64,000 bases of DNA, taken from contig JAILWY010000016.1 in assembly GCA_022113835.1 (NCBI GenBank), positions 4,929,501-4,993,500 on the forward strand, given 5' to 3'. The position numbers and the translations under genes are program-made. The stretch's first letter is position 1, and each line of letters begins with the position of its first letter. The notes beneath the pieces are model-generated. The model was given only the letters and a program-made list of their open reading frames with translations, was not told where the DNA came from and made no database searches. Below are positions 1-11,520 of this stretch, piece by piece. The stretch comes from Atopsyche davidsoni (lineage: Eukaryota > Arthropoda > Insecta > Trichoptera > Hydrobiosidae).

Positions 1-672
1 AATTGTGTCATTTCAGTTATTTATTTAAAAATATATAATTACTATAGGGAAAATACAACACAAAAATAGAGAATATATCCGTCTCAATTTAAAATGAGTA
101 AAATTAATTTATCGGATTATATTTTCTACTCTTTTTCATACAATCGTATACAGCAAATAAATAAAGTAAATCTGTTTTTGGGCTGTGTAAAATGGATTAA
201 TTAAGAACTCGTTTAAATTTAAATACTCAAGCATATGGAGGCCCTTAATGTGTATGCGGTGACATGCCAAAATAAAGCAAAGCTAAGTCCAGGCACCGGT
301 TGCTCGCAGGACCGGTTCTGTGCGCCACCTGATACTCCAGGGAAAGGAAGCGCAGCCGCCGCACGCCATCGGGCGCCCTGGCCTGCTGCTGCTCCCCTGG
401 CGAAGAACGTCCCCGAAGCCAAAACACTGTTGACTGGATCTTCGATAGTGTTTACATAATCACTGTTTTCAAAAGCTCCCTTACGTTTCATACGTTTTTC
501 AATTGGGTAAGCCTTGGAGCAGGATCGATGAGCTTGTATACGCCATACAGCATACTTATGTCATTTGCAGGAAAAACACAGATGCTCAGCTTAAAGATTT
601 TACAATTATACAAAGAGACAATTTTTATCTTTAACTCGATCCCGTAGTTTTGACTCTATTTTGACTCTAATC
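1..672. other. AT-rich intergenic DNA with one GC-rich island
   Basis: No supported gene. Bases of about 235-440 form an island much richer in G and C than the surroundings. It is open in several frames on both strands, as GC-rich DNA often is, and none of the translations is recognisable. Lines 640-672 contain a short repetition of TTTGACTCTA directly before the element that starts at 673. Confidence 0.4.
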
Positions 673-1246
673 CATAGTTTCCCAAACTATTTTGTCCCGT
701 TGACCCCTTGTCGAGTTTTCCTGTTTTTCGTCGACCCCCTGCCTTGTTAATATTGAATTTTTACAAATTCATCAACTTCAAATATATTTTTGACATCTTA
801 TATAGAACAACTCACTTTGATAGGGTTTACTGTACAGTGGGTTTAAAAATGAAAAAGTTAAAATACATGTAAAGTTAATTATACCTTTATTAATTAAAAA
901 CACACAAAATGTATAGTAACACTCATATTTTTGACAAAGAATACTTGGTGGAAACCCATTTTAATATCTTAAATAGAATAAAATACATTAATTAAAAACA
1001 AACAAAATACTTCTACGCTTCAGGATTTCGATTCGTCACAAAGTACATAGGTACAATCTGTGTTCGGTGCATTATGACATATACGAAATGTCTAAATTTT
1101 GGTGGTGACCTGCTTAAATGGGATCCACTCTCGTAGACCCCCATTTACAGTTCATGGACCCCCAATTTTATTTTTTGCTGTCATCGACCCCTTGCAGGGC
1201 GAAATCGACCCATGGGGGTCGATATTGACCACTTTGGGAACCTCTG
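673..1246. mobile_element. Non-autonomous hAT-type DNA transposon (MITE-like)
   Basis: The left end begins CATAGTTTCCCAAACTAT and the right end, read on the other strand, begins CAGAGGTTCCCAAAGTGG. This is the CAG-GGTTCCCAAA type of end found in many hAT elements. Flanking 8 bp sequences CTCTAATC (665-672) and CACTAATC (1247-1254) agree at 7 of 8 positions, as expected for a slightly decayed hAT target duplication. Both ends also carry repeated GACCCC motifs just inside the terminal repeat. The 574 bp interior holds no transposase reading frame, so movement would have needed an enzyme encoded elsewhere. Open translations of the right half are not recognisable. The class is inferred from the ends and the 8 bp duplication. 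Confidence 0.7.
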
Positions 1247-1374
1247 CACTAATCGCTCTTGCCGGCTGCGTAAGTGGGTACGCGCTTTACGCGACCGCCT
1301 CGACCACGTCATCGACAGAAAATAAATTATTTTTGTGCTATATGACATTGCATGTATGCATTGAATTTAAAAAA

Positions 1375-1459
1375 ATGTAAATAGTACAAGTGGAAATAGC
1401 TGGTTTACTCTAATGTAAAATGTAAATAGTACAAGTGGAAATAGCTGGTTTACTCTAAA
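1375..1459. repeat. 45 bp tandem duplication, two copies
   Basis: A unit starting ATGTAAATAGTACAAGTGG occurs at 1375 and again at 1420, giving a period of 45 bp. The two copies are essentially identical over about 39 bases, so the duplication is recent. No gene is involved. Confidence 0.85.
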
Positions 1460-1789
1460 AGCTGTAAGAACTTATTTGGATATATTGCTTCATATGGTGT
1501 GCTGTCGATTTTCATTATGTAATAATTGACTGCACGCTGATAACTAATGCTTTAAAAATTCATAAATCCAGACTTCATAAATTTAAAGGACACTGAATCT
1601 TGTCGGCTAGAAATAATATTTAGTACTCAATTGAATTGAATGACCAATTGTATCGGTGTACGGTGAATAAATAAACGATGAAATATCGGACATATGTACA
1701 ATTCAAACTCACAAGGCCCTGTGATGTTATGCTGTTATTTGTATTTACGCAATCAACTTTTTTACTATTAAATATTATCTATATTTATA
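1460..1789. other. AT-rich spacer, nothing recognised
   Basis: No open frame, repeat or RNA-like structure was recognised between the tandem duplication and the mariner copy. The last two bases (TA, 1788-1789) are the expected target dinucleotide of that mariner. Confidence 0.5.
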
Positions 1790-2361
1790 CGAGGGCAGTC
1801 CGATAAGTACTTAGCCTACAAAAAAAAAACAAAATTTTTTGAAAAGTGGCGATTTATTTCTCAAAATAGTCTCTTTTTAGCTCAATACACTTGACCCAGC
1901 GATGCTCCAACTTCTTTAACCCATCTGAAAAATATGTTTTTTCGAGGTTTGCAAAGAAGCCTCCGTGGTAGCGATGATCTCCTCATTCGACTTAAATTTC
2001 TGCACGGCGAGTGACTTTTTCAAGTTTGGAAACAAAAAAAAAAATCGCACGAGGCCAAATCTGGAGAATACGGTGGATGGGGGAGCAGTTCGTAGTGCAA
2101 TTCGACCAATTTGGCCGTGGCGACGGCGGAGGTGTGAGCCGGTGCGTTATCATGGTGGAAAAACACTTTTTTCTTCGCCAAATGGGGCCGTATTTTCTGC
2201 AATTCGGCGTCGAATCGGCCCAACAATTCGGCATAGTAGAGCCCTGTGACCGTTTTGCCCTTCTCCAGGTAGTCAATGTAGATCACACCTTGTGAATCCC
2301 AGAAAACGGTGGCCATCACCTTTCCGGCCGATAGAACAGTCTTCGTCTTCTTCGGGTACAT
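1790..2361 (-). mobile_element. 5'-truncated mariner element, 3' end retained
   Basis: The element lies on the minus strand. Its 3' terminal repeat, CGAGGGCAGTCCGATAAGTA read on the plus strand, starts directly after a TA at 1788-1789. The same end sequence, with one or two differences, terminates the element at 39760-40169, so both belong to one family. The element holds the C-terminal half of a mariner transposase and stops near 2361, after which no mariner-like sequence follows. The N-terminal half, the 5' terminal repeat and the second TA are missing. This looks like an old deleted copy. Confidence 0.85.
1854..2361 (-). pseudogene. Mariner transposase pseudogene, C-terminal half
   Basis: Mariner transposases cut and paste DNA with a DD34D RNase H-fold active site. 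The second and third catalytic aspartates are visible in HHDNAPAHTS and YSPDLASCDFF, with exactly 34 residues between them. Upstream the frame shows the VMATVFWDSQGVIYIDYL block typical of the family. The first aspartate and the DNA-binding helix-turn-helix domains are lost with the missing 5' half. The frame breaks at an A/T run near 2033-2043, and a second one-base loss lies near 1960, where the conserved tail (a TTEA-like motif) changes frame. The family stop codon is recognisable at 1854-1856 because the 39760 copy shares the same end. It cannot make an active enzyme. It differs from the Mos1-like copy at 50872 and represents a separate mariner group. Confidence 0.85.
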
Positions 2362-4139
2362 CCAAATCCACTAAGAATCATAGTAAGTGGTAGTAGTTTA
2401 TGTATGCTTACTAAATAGTTAGTTGCCGCCAAGTTTCATAAACTGACATAAATCAATAAATAAATTTTACATATATTGAAATATAACAGTTTTTATAAAC
2501 GTTTACATTATAATATAAAGATTCCTTTAATAGCGTCGTGGTCATATTAATTTTATAGCAAAATAAATCAAACAAGCAGTGTGTATTCTCGGGCACCCCC
2601 TCGGGAGGGTAGTGCCCCGGTGGTGGTCCACGGCTCTACAACATGCACGGAAGACTGGAGGCGTCTTGCACAAACAGTGGCCGGGCGTCTCTCTGCCATG
2701 GACGCCGCGTAGGGACGCCCTGAAGCGTCGCCATTTTTCAGGAATGCAAATTTCAAAGCTTCCATGTATCCCTCGCGGGCAGTGCGACTTTGCGCCGTTG
2801 CTCAGCTTGCTAAACTTTTCCTGAAATAAAAACAGATTACATTTTAAAATTATTGATTAAACTATTAACAGCTATATCCCTGATGAATCGATTGATATGT
2901 ATTGCTATTGAAAGAAAAGGCTTGCATACGTACAAAAAAAAAACGTCAAAGCACAAAAATCAATAAGCACAAAAATCAAAGTAGAATGAGGTGATATATA
3001 TATATCTCTCTTACTATTTTTTAAAGCAAGTGTTCAGACATTTGAAATGATTACTTGCTATTTGGGTAGTGAAAGCATTATAAAACATTTATATTCCAAT
3101 AGTCAAAAGCCGTTTCTAATAATAAACCCATAAACAACGTTGGATCCTTAACACGAAATAATAGTTCCTTTTTGTATTGGGCGAATACCAAACTTATTTC
3201 ATTTGTGTGAAAAAGTAATTGAAAAATGTTTTCTTTACTTTATGCAGCATATTGCGGTTTGGAAACCGCTGGTACACACTATTAGTGTCGCGCAGGTGTT
3301 TTTTTTTCTTCAGTTTGCTCAGGTTAGGGATGCATTTATCTGTAGTCGGTGTTTGCTTCGAGAGATGAATAAAAGAAATATCAAAATTGAACTTATAACG
3401 ACTAGATGCGACAAATTTTTACAATATCCTCATAGCGTGCAAAAATATATTTCTTCGCAGGCATATTATTAAAATATTCGTAAAAAAAATATTGTATAAA
3501 AAAAGTAGAATTAAAGCCTAACATTCGATTCTGAGTTTTGCAAAGATATCCATTTTCATTTGATTTTATTAGAAATATTTAATGCATATTCTGAAAGTTG
3601 CTAATCCATTTGGATCATTCGTTTTTCCATTCTGTTCATTGTTAAAATTAAAATGTTCTTCTAAAATTACTTCATACAGATATTATCACACCACCCATTT
3701 TCAACGGACTGTTAAATGAAAATTTTGCTCCATTGCAATAGACAACTCTCATATAAGCGCAAGATTTAATAGAATTATCATAGCCCGATTTTATTTTTGA
3801 ATTGCAAGTAAAAGTATCTTAAATAAAATAAACTCTATTTTAATGCTAAACACTATAGAAATTGCTTATAGTGATCTTTTAGTTTTTATTTTTCTCTCAC
3901 ATTTTATAATTTTCAAGAGTATAATACTGTGTTGATATAAAAGATTATTATTATGAGCAGGAATATTTACACAAGATACGTTGTGTAAATTTCCCATACA
4001 ATTACTAAAATATCTTGTTAAGAAGACTTGCCATAATTTCAAATTAGAAACATCCATGATTAATGGTGTTGAATTTTCTCTATGCAAAGTTTCTAGTATT
4101 CACGTAATAAGTCATCCAAATTCCGAAACAAAGAAAGCA
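2362..4139. other. AT-rich DNA with a GC-rich island at 2575-2825
   Basis: The island at about 2575-2825 is GC-rich and open in more than one frame on both strands (81 codons plus, 65 codons minus). None of the translations is recognisable, and this may be a decayed retroelement 3' region or a regulatory island. The rest, 2825-4139, is AT-rich with homopolymer runs, and nothing supportable was found. Confidence 0.35.
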
Positions 4140-4390
4140 AAACAAAATTGTCTAGCGCAGCTCTTGACACGGCAGCTTCATTTCAATAGCGGCGTCGCGG
4201 CAGATAGCAGGGCCGTACACGGTATCTTTAATTGGCTCTGCTGCAATAATACTACACGAAATGCATTACTTGTTCCGCGTAGGTTGTACGAAATCCTGTC
4301 GAAATGAATTTCGTCGCTATCGTTTCGTCGGAAACGCTCCGTTATGCCAATACTTAGTCGCGTGGTCATATCGACAAAAAACTGCATTTT
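4140..4390. other. GC-richer island, possible conserved non-coding element
   Basis: About 250 bp that is clearly less AT-rich than its flanks, with several CG dinucleotides and short motifs such as TTTAATTGGC. Open frames on both strands (108 codons plus over 3981-4307, 69 codons minus) are unrecognisable and overlap each other. I read it as a candidate regulatory island, by inference only. Confidence 0.25.
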
Positions 4391-4451
4391 TGCTTGATGA
4401 ATTTTGCTTTAAATGACACGACCCAGACTATCTTCAATATCAAGATATCTT

Positions 4452-4472
4452 AAAAAAAAAAAAAAAAAAAAA
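4452..4472. repeat. Poly(A) run of 21 bases
   Basis: An uninterrupted run of 21 adenines. No AATAAA signal precedes it and no target duplication was found around the upstream island, so a retroposed origin is not supported. Confidence 0.9.
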
Positions 4473-5960
4473 CAATAATGCTGACACTAACTTATACACA
4501 TTTATCCTTAAAATACTTTATATATCTCATTAAAAAAAAAATGTTTTATTTTTGTGAAATGAAATATTTATTATAATTTTGAGTGTCTTAAATGTCTTAA
4601 GTACTTGTATAAATAATTTTATAAGTGTGATTATGCGACGGAGTGCTTACGCGACGAATTAAAAAGCGAAGAACCGAACGTTTTCAGTCGCCTTAAAACT
4701 GCAGTAATTCCGCCTCCAACTTGAAAGCTTAAGGAGTTCAGAAGTCAAACACCACAGGGCAACTTGTTCAGTTAATAAAATGAAATCTTGCCCCTAGAAT
4801 AATGAAGAAACCCCATAGAAAATTATTCTCTTTTCAAACACTAAACTTACGATTTGTAAGGCTTCAGCCGGTTAAAGGGTTTCAGAAAGTAGCTCCGCTC
4901 GAATCATTTCAGCTTTCGAGTTTTGCATCTCAAAACAATTTTCGTGGATTCGTTGAAGACGTAATTTATAATTCTGAATGATTTACATTACTAATATGCC
5001 TTGTATTAATTAAGTTATATTTTACTTTTAAATATATTTTTGAAACTTGTATATTACAATGATTCATTTCTTAAGAAATCCTATTGGAGTCGTTTTATTT
5101 TATAGATTTTAGAGATACTTATGGTAATTTTATGCTAATTATTACTCATTCAATTAATCCTTATAAATGGCTTGCTTCATCTTTTTAAATAAGTTTTTGT
5201 TGAAATTTGTCACTTAAAACATTGCAAACAACGTAAAATCTCAAAAATAAAACTAATATACTAATTAACAATTATTTAAATTAGTTTTTCAGATATATTT
5301 TATATAACGAAATTTAACAAGATAGAGCAAAAGTACAGCATAGATACGACATTTTTTTAAGTGAAAGAAATACAAGTTACAATATATTTTTCAATTAAAT
5401 TCTAGTGATAAAAATAATAGACAAAAATGTGAAACATTGTAATCGGACAATTTACTGTAACTTAACGATACTAATTGCAATTTTTCATGAGTGTAACCCC
5501 CTTGATGCACTGAGGGCTTCTCCCCGATGGTGTAGGCGAGTTCATGTGCAGGTTGAGGACGTACACGAGCACAAAGATTTATTGCTCAGAACGCCATGAT
5601 ACTCAACGACAAATTCCCACTTTATCACAAACCTCCGCCAGACATGACGCGGTGCAACCAGACTGTGAAGGCTTGGCGCAAAAACGACCGAACTGTGCGA
5701 TTTTTGACTTGAAAGTTTTCCCTGACCGAGAACCTATCCTCGTTTCACAGTTATTCTTTCGCTGAAATTTTAATTTCATTTTTCTTTCCCGACGCCGAAG
5801 TTTGGGCAGTTTTTTTGCAACGGCGCGCTGAGAAGGAATAAAATTATGCCGGCGGATGAATTGGAGTTGTGGACTTCCAAAGTCACTCTAATAATTGTTC
5901 CTTTTTCTGGGAGCTCTACATTAACCTCTTGCGGTTTTTTGCGAGGGACTGAGAATATTC
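4473..5960. other. AT-rich DNA with an island at 5480-5960
   Basis: Bases 4473-5480 hold nothing recognised. From about 5480 to 5960 the composition changes to moderate GC. A 36-codon frame on the minus strand and a 64-codon frame on the plus strand overlap there, but neither has a convincing start, splice sites or a known motif. A regulatory island or a decayed exon are both possible. Confidence 0.25.
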
Positions 5961-7631
5961 CATGTATTATAAGAAACGTGAATAAATCGATAGTTTGAAT
6001 ACCATTATAGTTTTATAAAAGTTCATAAATCACACATAAGATGAATAGCACAGGAGATTTCAAATTGTTAAAATTTTAAATTCCCAAAGCAGTTTTATTA
6101 AAAATATATACAATGTATAAATTTTTATTTCATAAAACCATGATACAAAATAACTTTATCAATTGGTATTTCTCACGAAACAACTATTTTAGTTAAAAGT
6201 TAGCTAATTTATATTTCCTGATCAGAGCATAGAAAGGAAGAATTTATTATTTCTGTCAATGTTTGATTTTCAAACCATGTAAATGAAATTTATTATAGAA
6301 AATTATTGTATGGTGGATAAGTTATTTTACAATTCCAGTGTTGATATGTATGCACAGCATGTTAAAAGTTTAAAAAAAAAGTTTTACCTTTAAAGGAAAT
6401 AATCAGCCCTCAATCGTACTCCCATAAAGTACGATTAGCGCAATAGCTTAAACTAGAGTTCATAGCCAAAAATTCGCAAGAAGTCTCGTTTGTTACGAAG
6501 GGTTGGTGGCGCAGGCATTCAGCCCCAGCACAGCTAGAGGGTAGTTTTAGATCTGGCGAGTCGCAGGGTGCATTTCACCCTTCGCCGGTCGGTAACCAAT
6601 GCACTTGGCTGCATTTGGACTCAAAGGCTTCGCGTAATTGTAATGTTCATACAATTTGAAAAGTTATTTGATATAAATGATAAAGTGCATATTAAACTGG
6701 AAGTTACTCAACTCGTAGTTAGTATAATATAATAAGGAACAAAGTTATACTTACTTTGAAGCTATTTGGATTAAGCTATAAAGAGAATAATATTTAATAT
6801 GCTTTAAATTGTATTCTTTAATACTGTTCAATAAAAAGCAACAAATTTATTCTGATATTCTTTTATTTTGATATCTAAGGTGAGATAATTGTCTTTAAAT
6901 ATACTGTTCTATAAAAATAGAAGATCGCAAGCGGAAGAGACAGATAAACAAGCGCCAGTAACAGTTGCGGCTGTGGCATTTTTGTGTTCAAACAATGAGA
7001 TAATAAAAATTATTTAATTTAAAAAAAAAGTAAGCCTTTAATTATTTTTTTTATATAATGAAACTATTCAATATTTGTTTATTGACGCGATTGTTTTCCC
7101 CAATATGCTAGTTGGGCATCTTCGAGCAGGATCAAAAAGTTTGGCTTGAATGTGCCAACCTAGCATTTTGGCGGAACTTGTCACTTCAATAAGCAAAATG
7201 TAGTAATATCACTAAATATTTATTTTATATAAAACAAATAACTTATTTAATTGATTGTTTGTGTTATTGTGAAGAAGCACGCAAAGTACTGATTAATAAA
7301 TGCACGCAAAAAAGCCATAATTTTTTTATAGCCTTGCAACGTAAAATAAAAACAACTTAAAAAAATCAGAAGAAATTTCCAGGAATATCTAATATATTTA
7401 TCGTTTTTAAACGTGCTACTCGTGAACAAGGAAAAATATTGAATCAATGTGATGAAATATAATCGATACTTGGAATAAAGCAAATTGAATCATAAAATGA
7501 TTTATGCAATAAGTCACCGACGTCATTTTTTATTATTTTTATTTCCAAATTATTATTCTAGGTTTTAAGGCTCGTATATATTAAACAAAAAAAAACAATT
7601 CTCACTCTCGCAATTGTGAAGCTTTAAAAAT
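5961..7631. other. AT-rich DNA with a short island at 6480-6640
   Basis: Only the stretch 6480-6640 stands out, being GC-richer with CG dinucleotides and no open frame of note. The remainder is AT-rich with homopolymers and no supported feature. Confidence 0.3.
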
Positions 7632-7691
7632 ATGTTTTCTTATCATCTTTTTATTGTTATACCCACCTTAAACTACAGACAAATAAAATCT

Positions 7692-7847
7692 ATGTATTTG
7701 TTAATTTTGGCAGCCGCGGTTTGTAGTGAACTGTTTTGCAAAGATGGCACAAAAAAACGTAACGCAACACCCACCAACGAAGTAACCCTATTATCAAATC
7801 AACATTATCGAGACAAACATCAAAAGTTCTTTGATTCCGAGATATAA
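7692..7847 (+). CDS. Speculative 51-residue ORF with a hydrophobic start
   Basis: An ATG at 7692 opens a 51-codon frame ending TAA at 7847. The first 13 residues (MYLLILAAAVCSE) are hydrophobic with small residues at the end, like a short signal peptide. A charged, cysteine-poor remainder follows. The frame is also open upstream to 7632, which weakens the choice of start. I do not recognise the protein, and a chance frame at the edge of the adjacent GC-richer island is at least as likely. No promoter or polyadenylation signal could be linked to it. Confidence 0.12.
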   Translation: MYLLILAAAVCSELFCKDGTKKRNATPTNEVTLLSNQHYRDKHQKFFDSEI

Positions 7848-7859
7848 AATAACGACGGA

Positions 7860-8190
7860 AGAAAAAATAAAGCGAACAGTACAAAAGTCCTTCCCCGTCT
7901 GACCGCACATACCGGGGAAACTTGGCCGCAAATATATTACAAATAGCCGCGATTCGTGGGATTTTTTTCGATTGTCAAAGGAATCGGCCCGTGGGTTCTG
8001 AGTGAAAAATGGCACGTTTTGGGGAAATAAAACCAATTATAATGGGCGATAGTAGGCGAGGCTTGTTGGCCGGGATCGCCTCGTGGAATAGCGGGAGGAA
8101 ATATTTTTGAGGTAAATCACATCGGCCCGTGCTTAAGTGTCGAGTAATGGCCTACACAGCCAGGCCTATAGCGACTGTCAAAGGTTTAAT
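7860..8190. promoter_or_regulatory. Candidate regulatory island
   Basis: About 330 bp of moderate GC content between very AT-rich flanks, without a coherent reading frame. Repeated short motifs include GACTGTCAAAGG or its relatives (near 7970-7985 and 8170-8185) and several CGGCC/GGCCG blocks. The island character is seen in the sequence. The regulatory role is inference. Confidence 0.25.
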
Positions 8191-9511
8191 TCGATAAAAG
8201 TTAGGGTTTTTTTTTTCATCGGTGTGATTTCAGTGGGCTTTTATTTTATTGGGTAAAAAATAAAAATAGTTTTATAGATTTTATAACGATATATGCTTCA
8301 ATGTCATAAAAGCGTTAGAAAATGAACCGCTGTGTATTACTTAAGAAACAATGATCTCTTAAAATAAAAAATAATATTTTTTCCAAACGAAAAATAACTG
8401 ATAAAAAGTATAAAATCTAGGTTCTTCGTGATTTTCTGTTTAGCAAAAACATTCCGGAGACGTATACGGTCGGACACAAATACAATTTTTACTGTTTGTC
8501 TACTGTCTCTTTTCTTAAGACCTCATGCTATTTAAGTGCTATAAAAAAAACAGTGTAATTATAGTATTCCTGTTCTTCTTTTTTGATACTGTGAAAATTA
8601 AATGGACGTAAAAAAATTAATATTCTAAAAATAATAACATAAGAAAACCTACAGATTACGCCTAAAACAAATGATTTAATAAGTTAGTAATTAAGTTAAA
8701 AGTTTATAATGTTTCTTAATTTAATAGTTAAACCACATATTAAATAAAAATAATACATTTTAATCCTTATTTTTATAACGATTTTAATTTATTTGAAAAC
8801 TTTTTAATAATGATTTATATTAATAGGAGTTTAGATATAATTTTCATTTTATTAGGGACATTAAGGAGATTTAACGTGGTTAAGTAAATGCTTGAAATTT
8901 TTAATTAAAAATTAAGAGATATTTTAATCGCATCCATAAACTACTCCACTCAGGTTAACACGTGTAAACATGTCAGCGGCACTGTATACAATAAAAATAT
9001 TCGAATATATGTACATATCATTATTTTTAATGTCAAATGACGTTTCAATTCTGTGAGAAAAAAGGAACGGGCTCATAAATCCAGGTAGCTTCTGAATTAT
9101 TGGCCAATTAACATCACAGCAAAGGTAGAAGCATTAGTAGCCTAACAGGGGCAGATTAGACAGAATTAAAATAAATAAATTTATAAAAAATAAAAATAAA
9201 TTGTATCAAGACGCTATCTATGATATTCATTGGCTTGAATAATTTTCAATTGGCATTGCTCTGAATAAATTTATTTTAACTACTGAATGCAACACGGAGT
9301 GCTATTTATGTACGTGACATTGAGGTTTTTTATTTACAAATTTATTAAATTTTAATATATATTGTGAAATTTGCATTATTATTTAAAAAAATATTGGATA
9401 CCGCTATGCATATAATCAAATTATCAACATCTATTACGCCGTAACATTATGTTTGTATTTTAATATTACAGTGATGTTGGTAGCTATGAGCTTCCTTTGA
9501 GTCTGATTACA
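8191..9511. other. AT-rich DNA, nothing recognised
   Basis: Very AT-rich, full of stop codons in all frames, with no repeat arms or RNA-like folds noticed. Confidence 0.5.
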
Positions 9512-9572
9512 TTAAAACACACCGGATGCAGCCTCCACTGCACTCTGAGCGCTAATTAAATCGAAGGTTTTA

Positions 9573-9812
9573 AAAAGCACCCTCAGTGCGGTCCTGTCCA
9601 GTCCTCGTCGGCTTCTTAGAGAGTGAGGCATACCGGAAATTGTTCGGCAATTTGTTCCTCGGCGGAGAGGCGATCCTTGTAACTGTGCAGCCAACCCCGC
9701 CAGGAATGTCCTCACGGAGCGTCTCCTTAATCGGATGCATCTCCGCTGCAGAGCAGCAACTATCGTCTTCATCGTGACATGTCCTCGAGGATCGCTGGTG
9801 AGCCTTGGAGGC
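9573..9812 (-). CDS. Candidate coding exon, unknown protein
   Basis: A sharply bounded GC-rich island (about 9520-9812) has one minus-strand frame open for 80 codons, between an in-frame TAA at 9813-9815 and a TAA at 9570-9572. Its translation has a balanced composition (for example MHPIKETLREDIPGGVG, later KLPNNFRYASLSKKPTR) and looks more protein-like than the arginine-rich minus frame and the plus frame that are also open here. An AG directly before the island could serve as an acceptor, but its pyrimidine tract is poor, and no good donor was found. I do not recognise the protein. A regulatory island or retroelement remnant is equally possible. Confidence 0.2.
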
Positions 9813-9815
9813 TTA

Positions 9816-11149
9816 CATATGACTTCCGTGGGATTTTTTATGAGTCCGCTATTTATAAGGATTTTATGACAACAATCATTTACTAGTCATTTAAGCTGTT
9901 TTTAAAATTCTACATTTTTTTATTGGTTGCACGCATCTTGTGATTATATAAAATGCATTTTTTTTAAATGGCAAGTAGAATATATATTACAAACAACACC
10001 ATATGTTTTGAAAATATCATTTCAATTTTTTTTAAATATATTTTTAGTCAAAAATTTTAAATGAAAAACAGCAGGTATGCTTGATACTACATTATTTATT
10101 TTGTAGAGTGTCACTTTGAATTCATTGCATAAAATCATGTATGGGATAATAATTTTTTTTCAAAAACAACCGTATTTATTAAATGCAATACGTATGAAAA
10201 GTGTATTTTTTTTTGATGCACCTGATTTGGTTCTTGAATTTGAAGATAAATTTATGGTTAACAATTCTATTTTAATTGAATATTTCTAACGTTGTAAATA
10301 TATCACACAATTCAAAAAACCGAAGGTAGGGCTTTAAATTTGTTTTATACGATAATATAAATTCAATAATGAATGTTGGTGCATATTGTGATGTTATCAC
10401 CTCTAATCTATATTTATTGGGGCTATAAACACGTAATTTAACATTAATTTCGAAACGACTGTTTTATATCCACTAAATATATTTCAAACCGGTAATAAAA
10501 TTTTATTGTAAATATTTTTATCTTTTGAAAATTCCGCGCATGTTTCAAAAAACAAAATAATTATACCCTTCTCTGTCATAATTTTACTAATTTTAACTAT
10601 AAAATATTCACTTTAAAAAAAGATGTCTGCAGACAATATTAAAAAAATATATATTAAATATATGTTTTACTTTAATTTTGATTCGGATTCATACTCTAAA
10701 TTTTTTTTCACGACTAAATAAATCATCCCGTCATATCTTTAGAATAATATTTGGGATATTTTACATTATGTAAGTGAACGGGTGTAGATATAATTATTAA
10801 TTTATTTAGTACAAACCAAATGAAGTTGATCTACTACTTAATGGTCAAACCTTATACTTTCAAATCAAGTAAATTTACTACAGGTTATAAATCAGACAGT
10901 AATTTTTTTGTGAATATTCATTTTATTTTCATCGACAGTTTGTAAGCCTAGTCATGTACTTGTGATCATGATTAATAATTTTTTTTCAAGGATTAATACT
11001 TATACTTATCACGTGTATATTAATTTGGTGTGGTGATTTGAATTATGCATTGTAAGTTCAATTAATATTGATGAAACACTAATGTTCCGTGTCTAACAGC
11101 TTCTGTTATGCAAATAAAAAATCAATCCATACAAATTAATTTCATCGAT
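9816..11149. other. AT-rich DNA, nothing recognised
   Basis: Long AT-rich tract with homopolymers. No open frame, repeat or RNA gene is supported. Confidence 0.5.
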
Positions 11150-11520
11150 TTTATCTATTCCATTGAAAAGCCCGCCTTTGACCCAGTGACGAATATATCG
11201 ACGGGCGTTTACAATGCGAACCATTCCTTATATAATGTAAACAAAAGGGTCAAAATCGCTTAATGCCATTATGGGCATCGATTGATTTCGTGTGTATACA
11301 ATTTTGGCCTCTATGTATTCAGGACCGAAGGCCGACAGCCGCTACAGATTTAATATTCTCGTAATTATTAATTAAACTTGTCGATGCTCGTCGAATAAAT
11401 ATCGCGGTACAAGTTTTGTTTCCCACAGAATAATTAGAAAATCAAAGTGGGCGGCTCGGGAGGACAGCGGCGGTCTATCCCCGACGTGCTTCATAATAAT
11501 AAATGCCGTCGCACGGTGAC
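11150..11520. promoter_or_regulatory. Candidate enhancer-like island
   Basis: A motif-dense island without a convincing frame. TTTGACCC (11177-11184) and its exact inverse GGGTCAAA (11247-11254) flank a forkhead-type GTAAACA (11237-11243). ATCGATTGAT, of the PBC/Hox type, lies near 11277, and several TAATTA homeodomain cores lie near 11360. Such clustering is typical of conserved developmental enhancers in insects. The motifs are seen in the sequence. The function is inferred, as no comparison was possible. Confidence 0.35.

Noticed and set aside
4130..4472. Processed retrocopy ending in the 21-A run
   Set aside because: No polyadenylation signal, no recognisable parent gene and no target duplication.
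5405..5765. Overlapping frames on both strands suggesting an exon
   Set aside because: No frame has both a plausible start and splice sites, and opposite strands look equally good.
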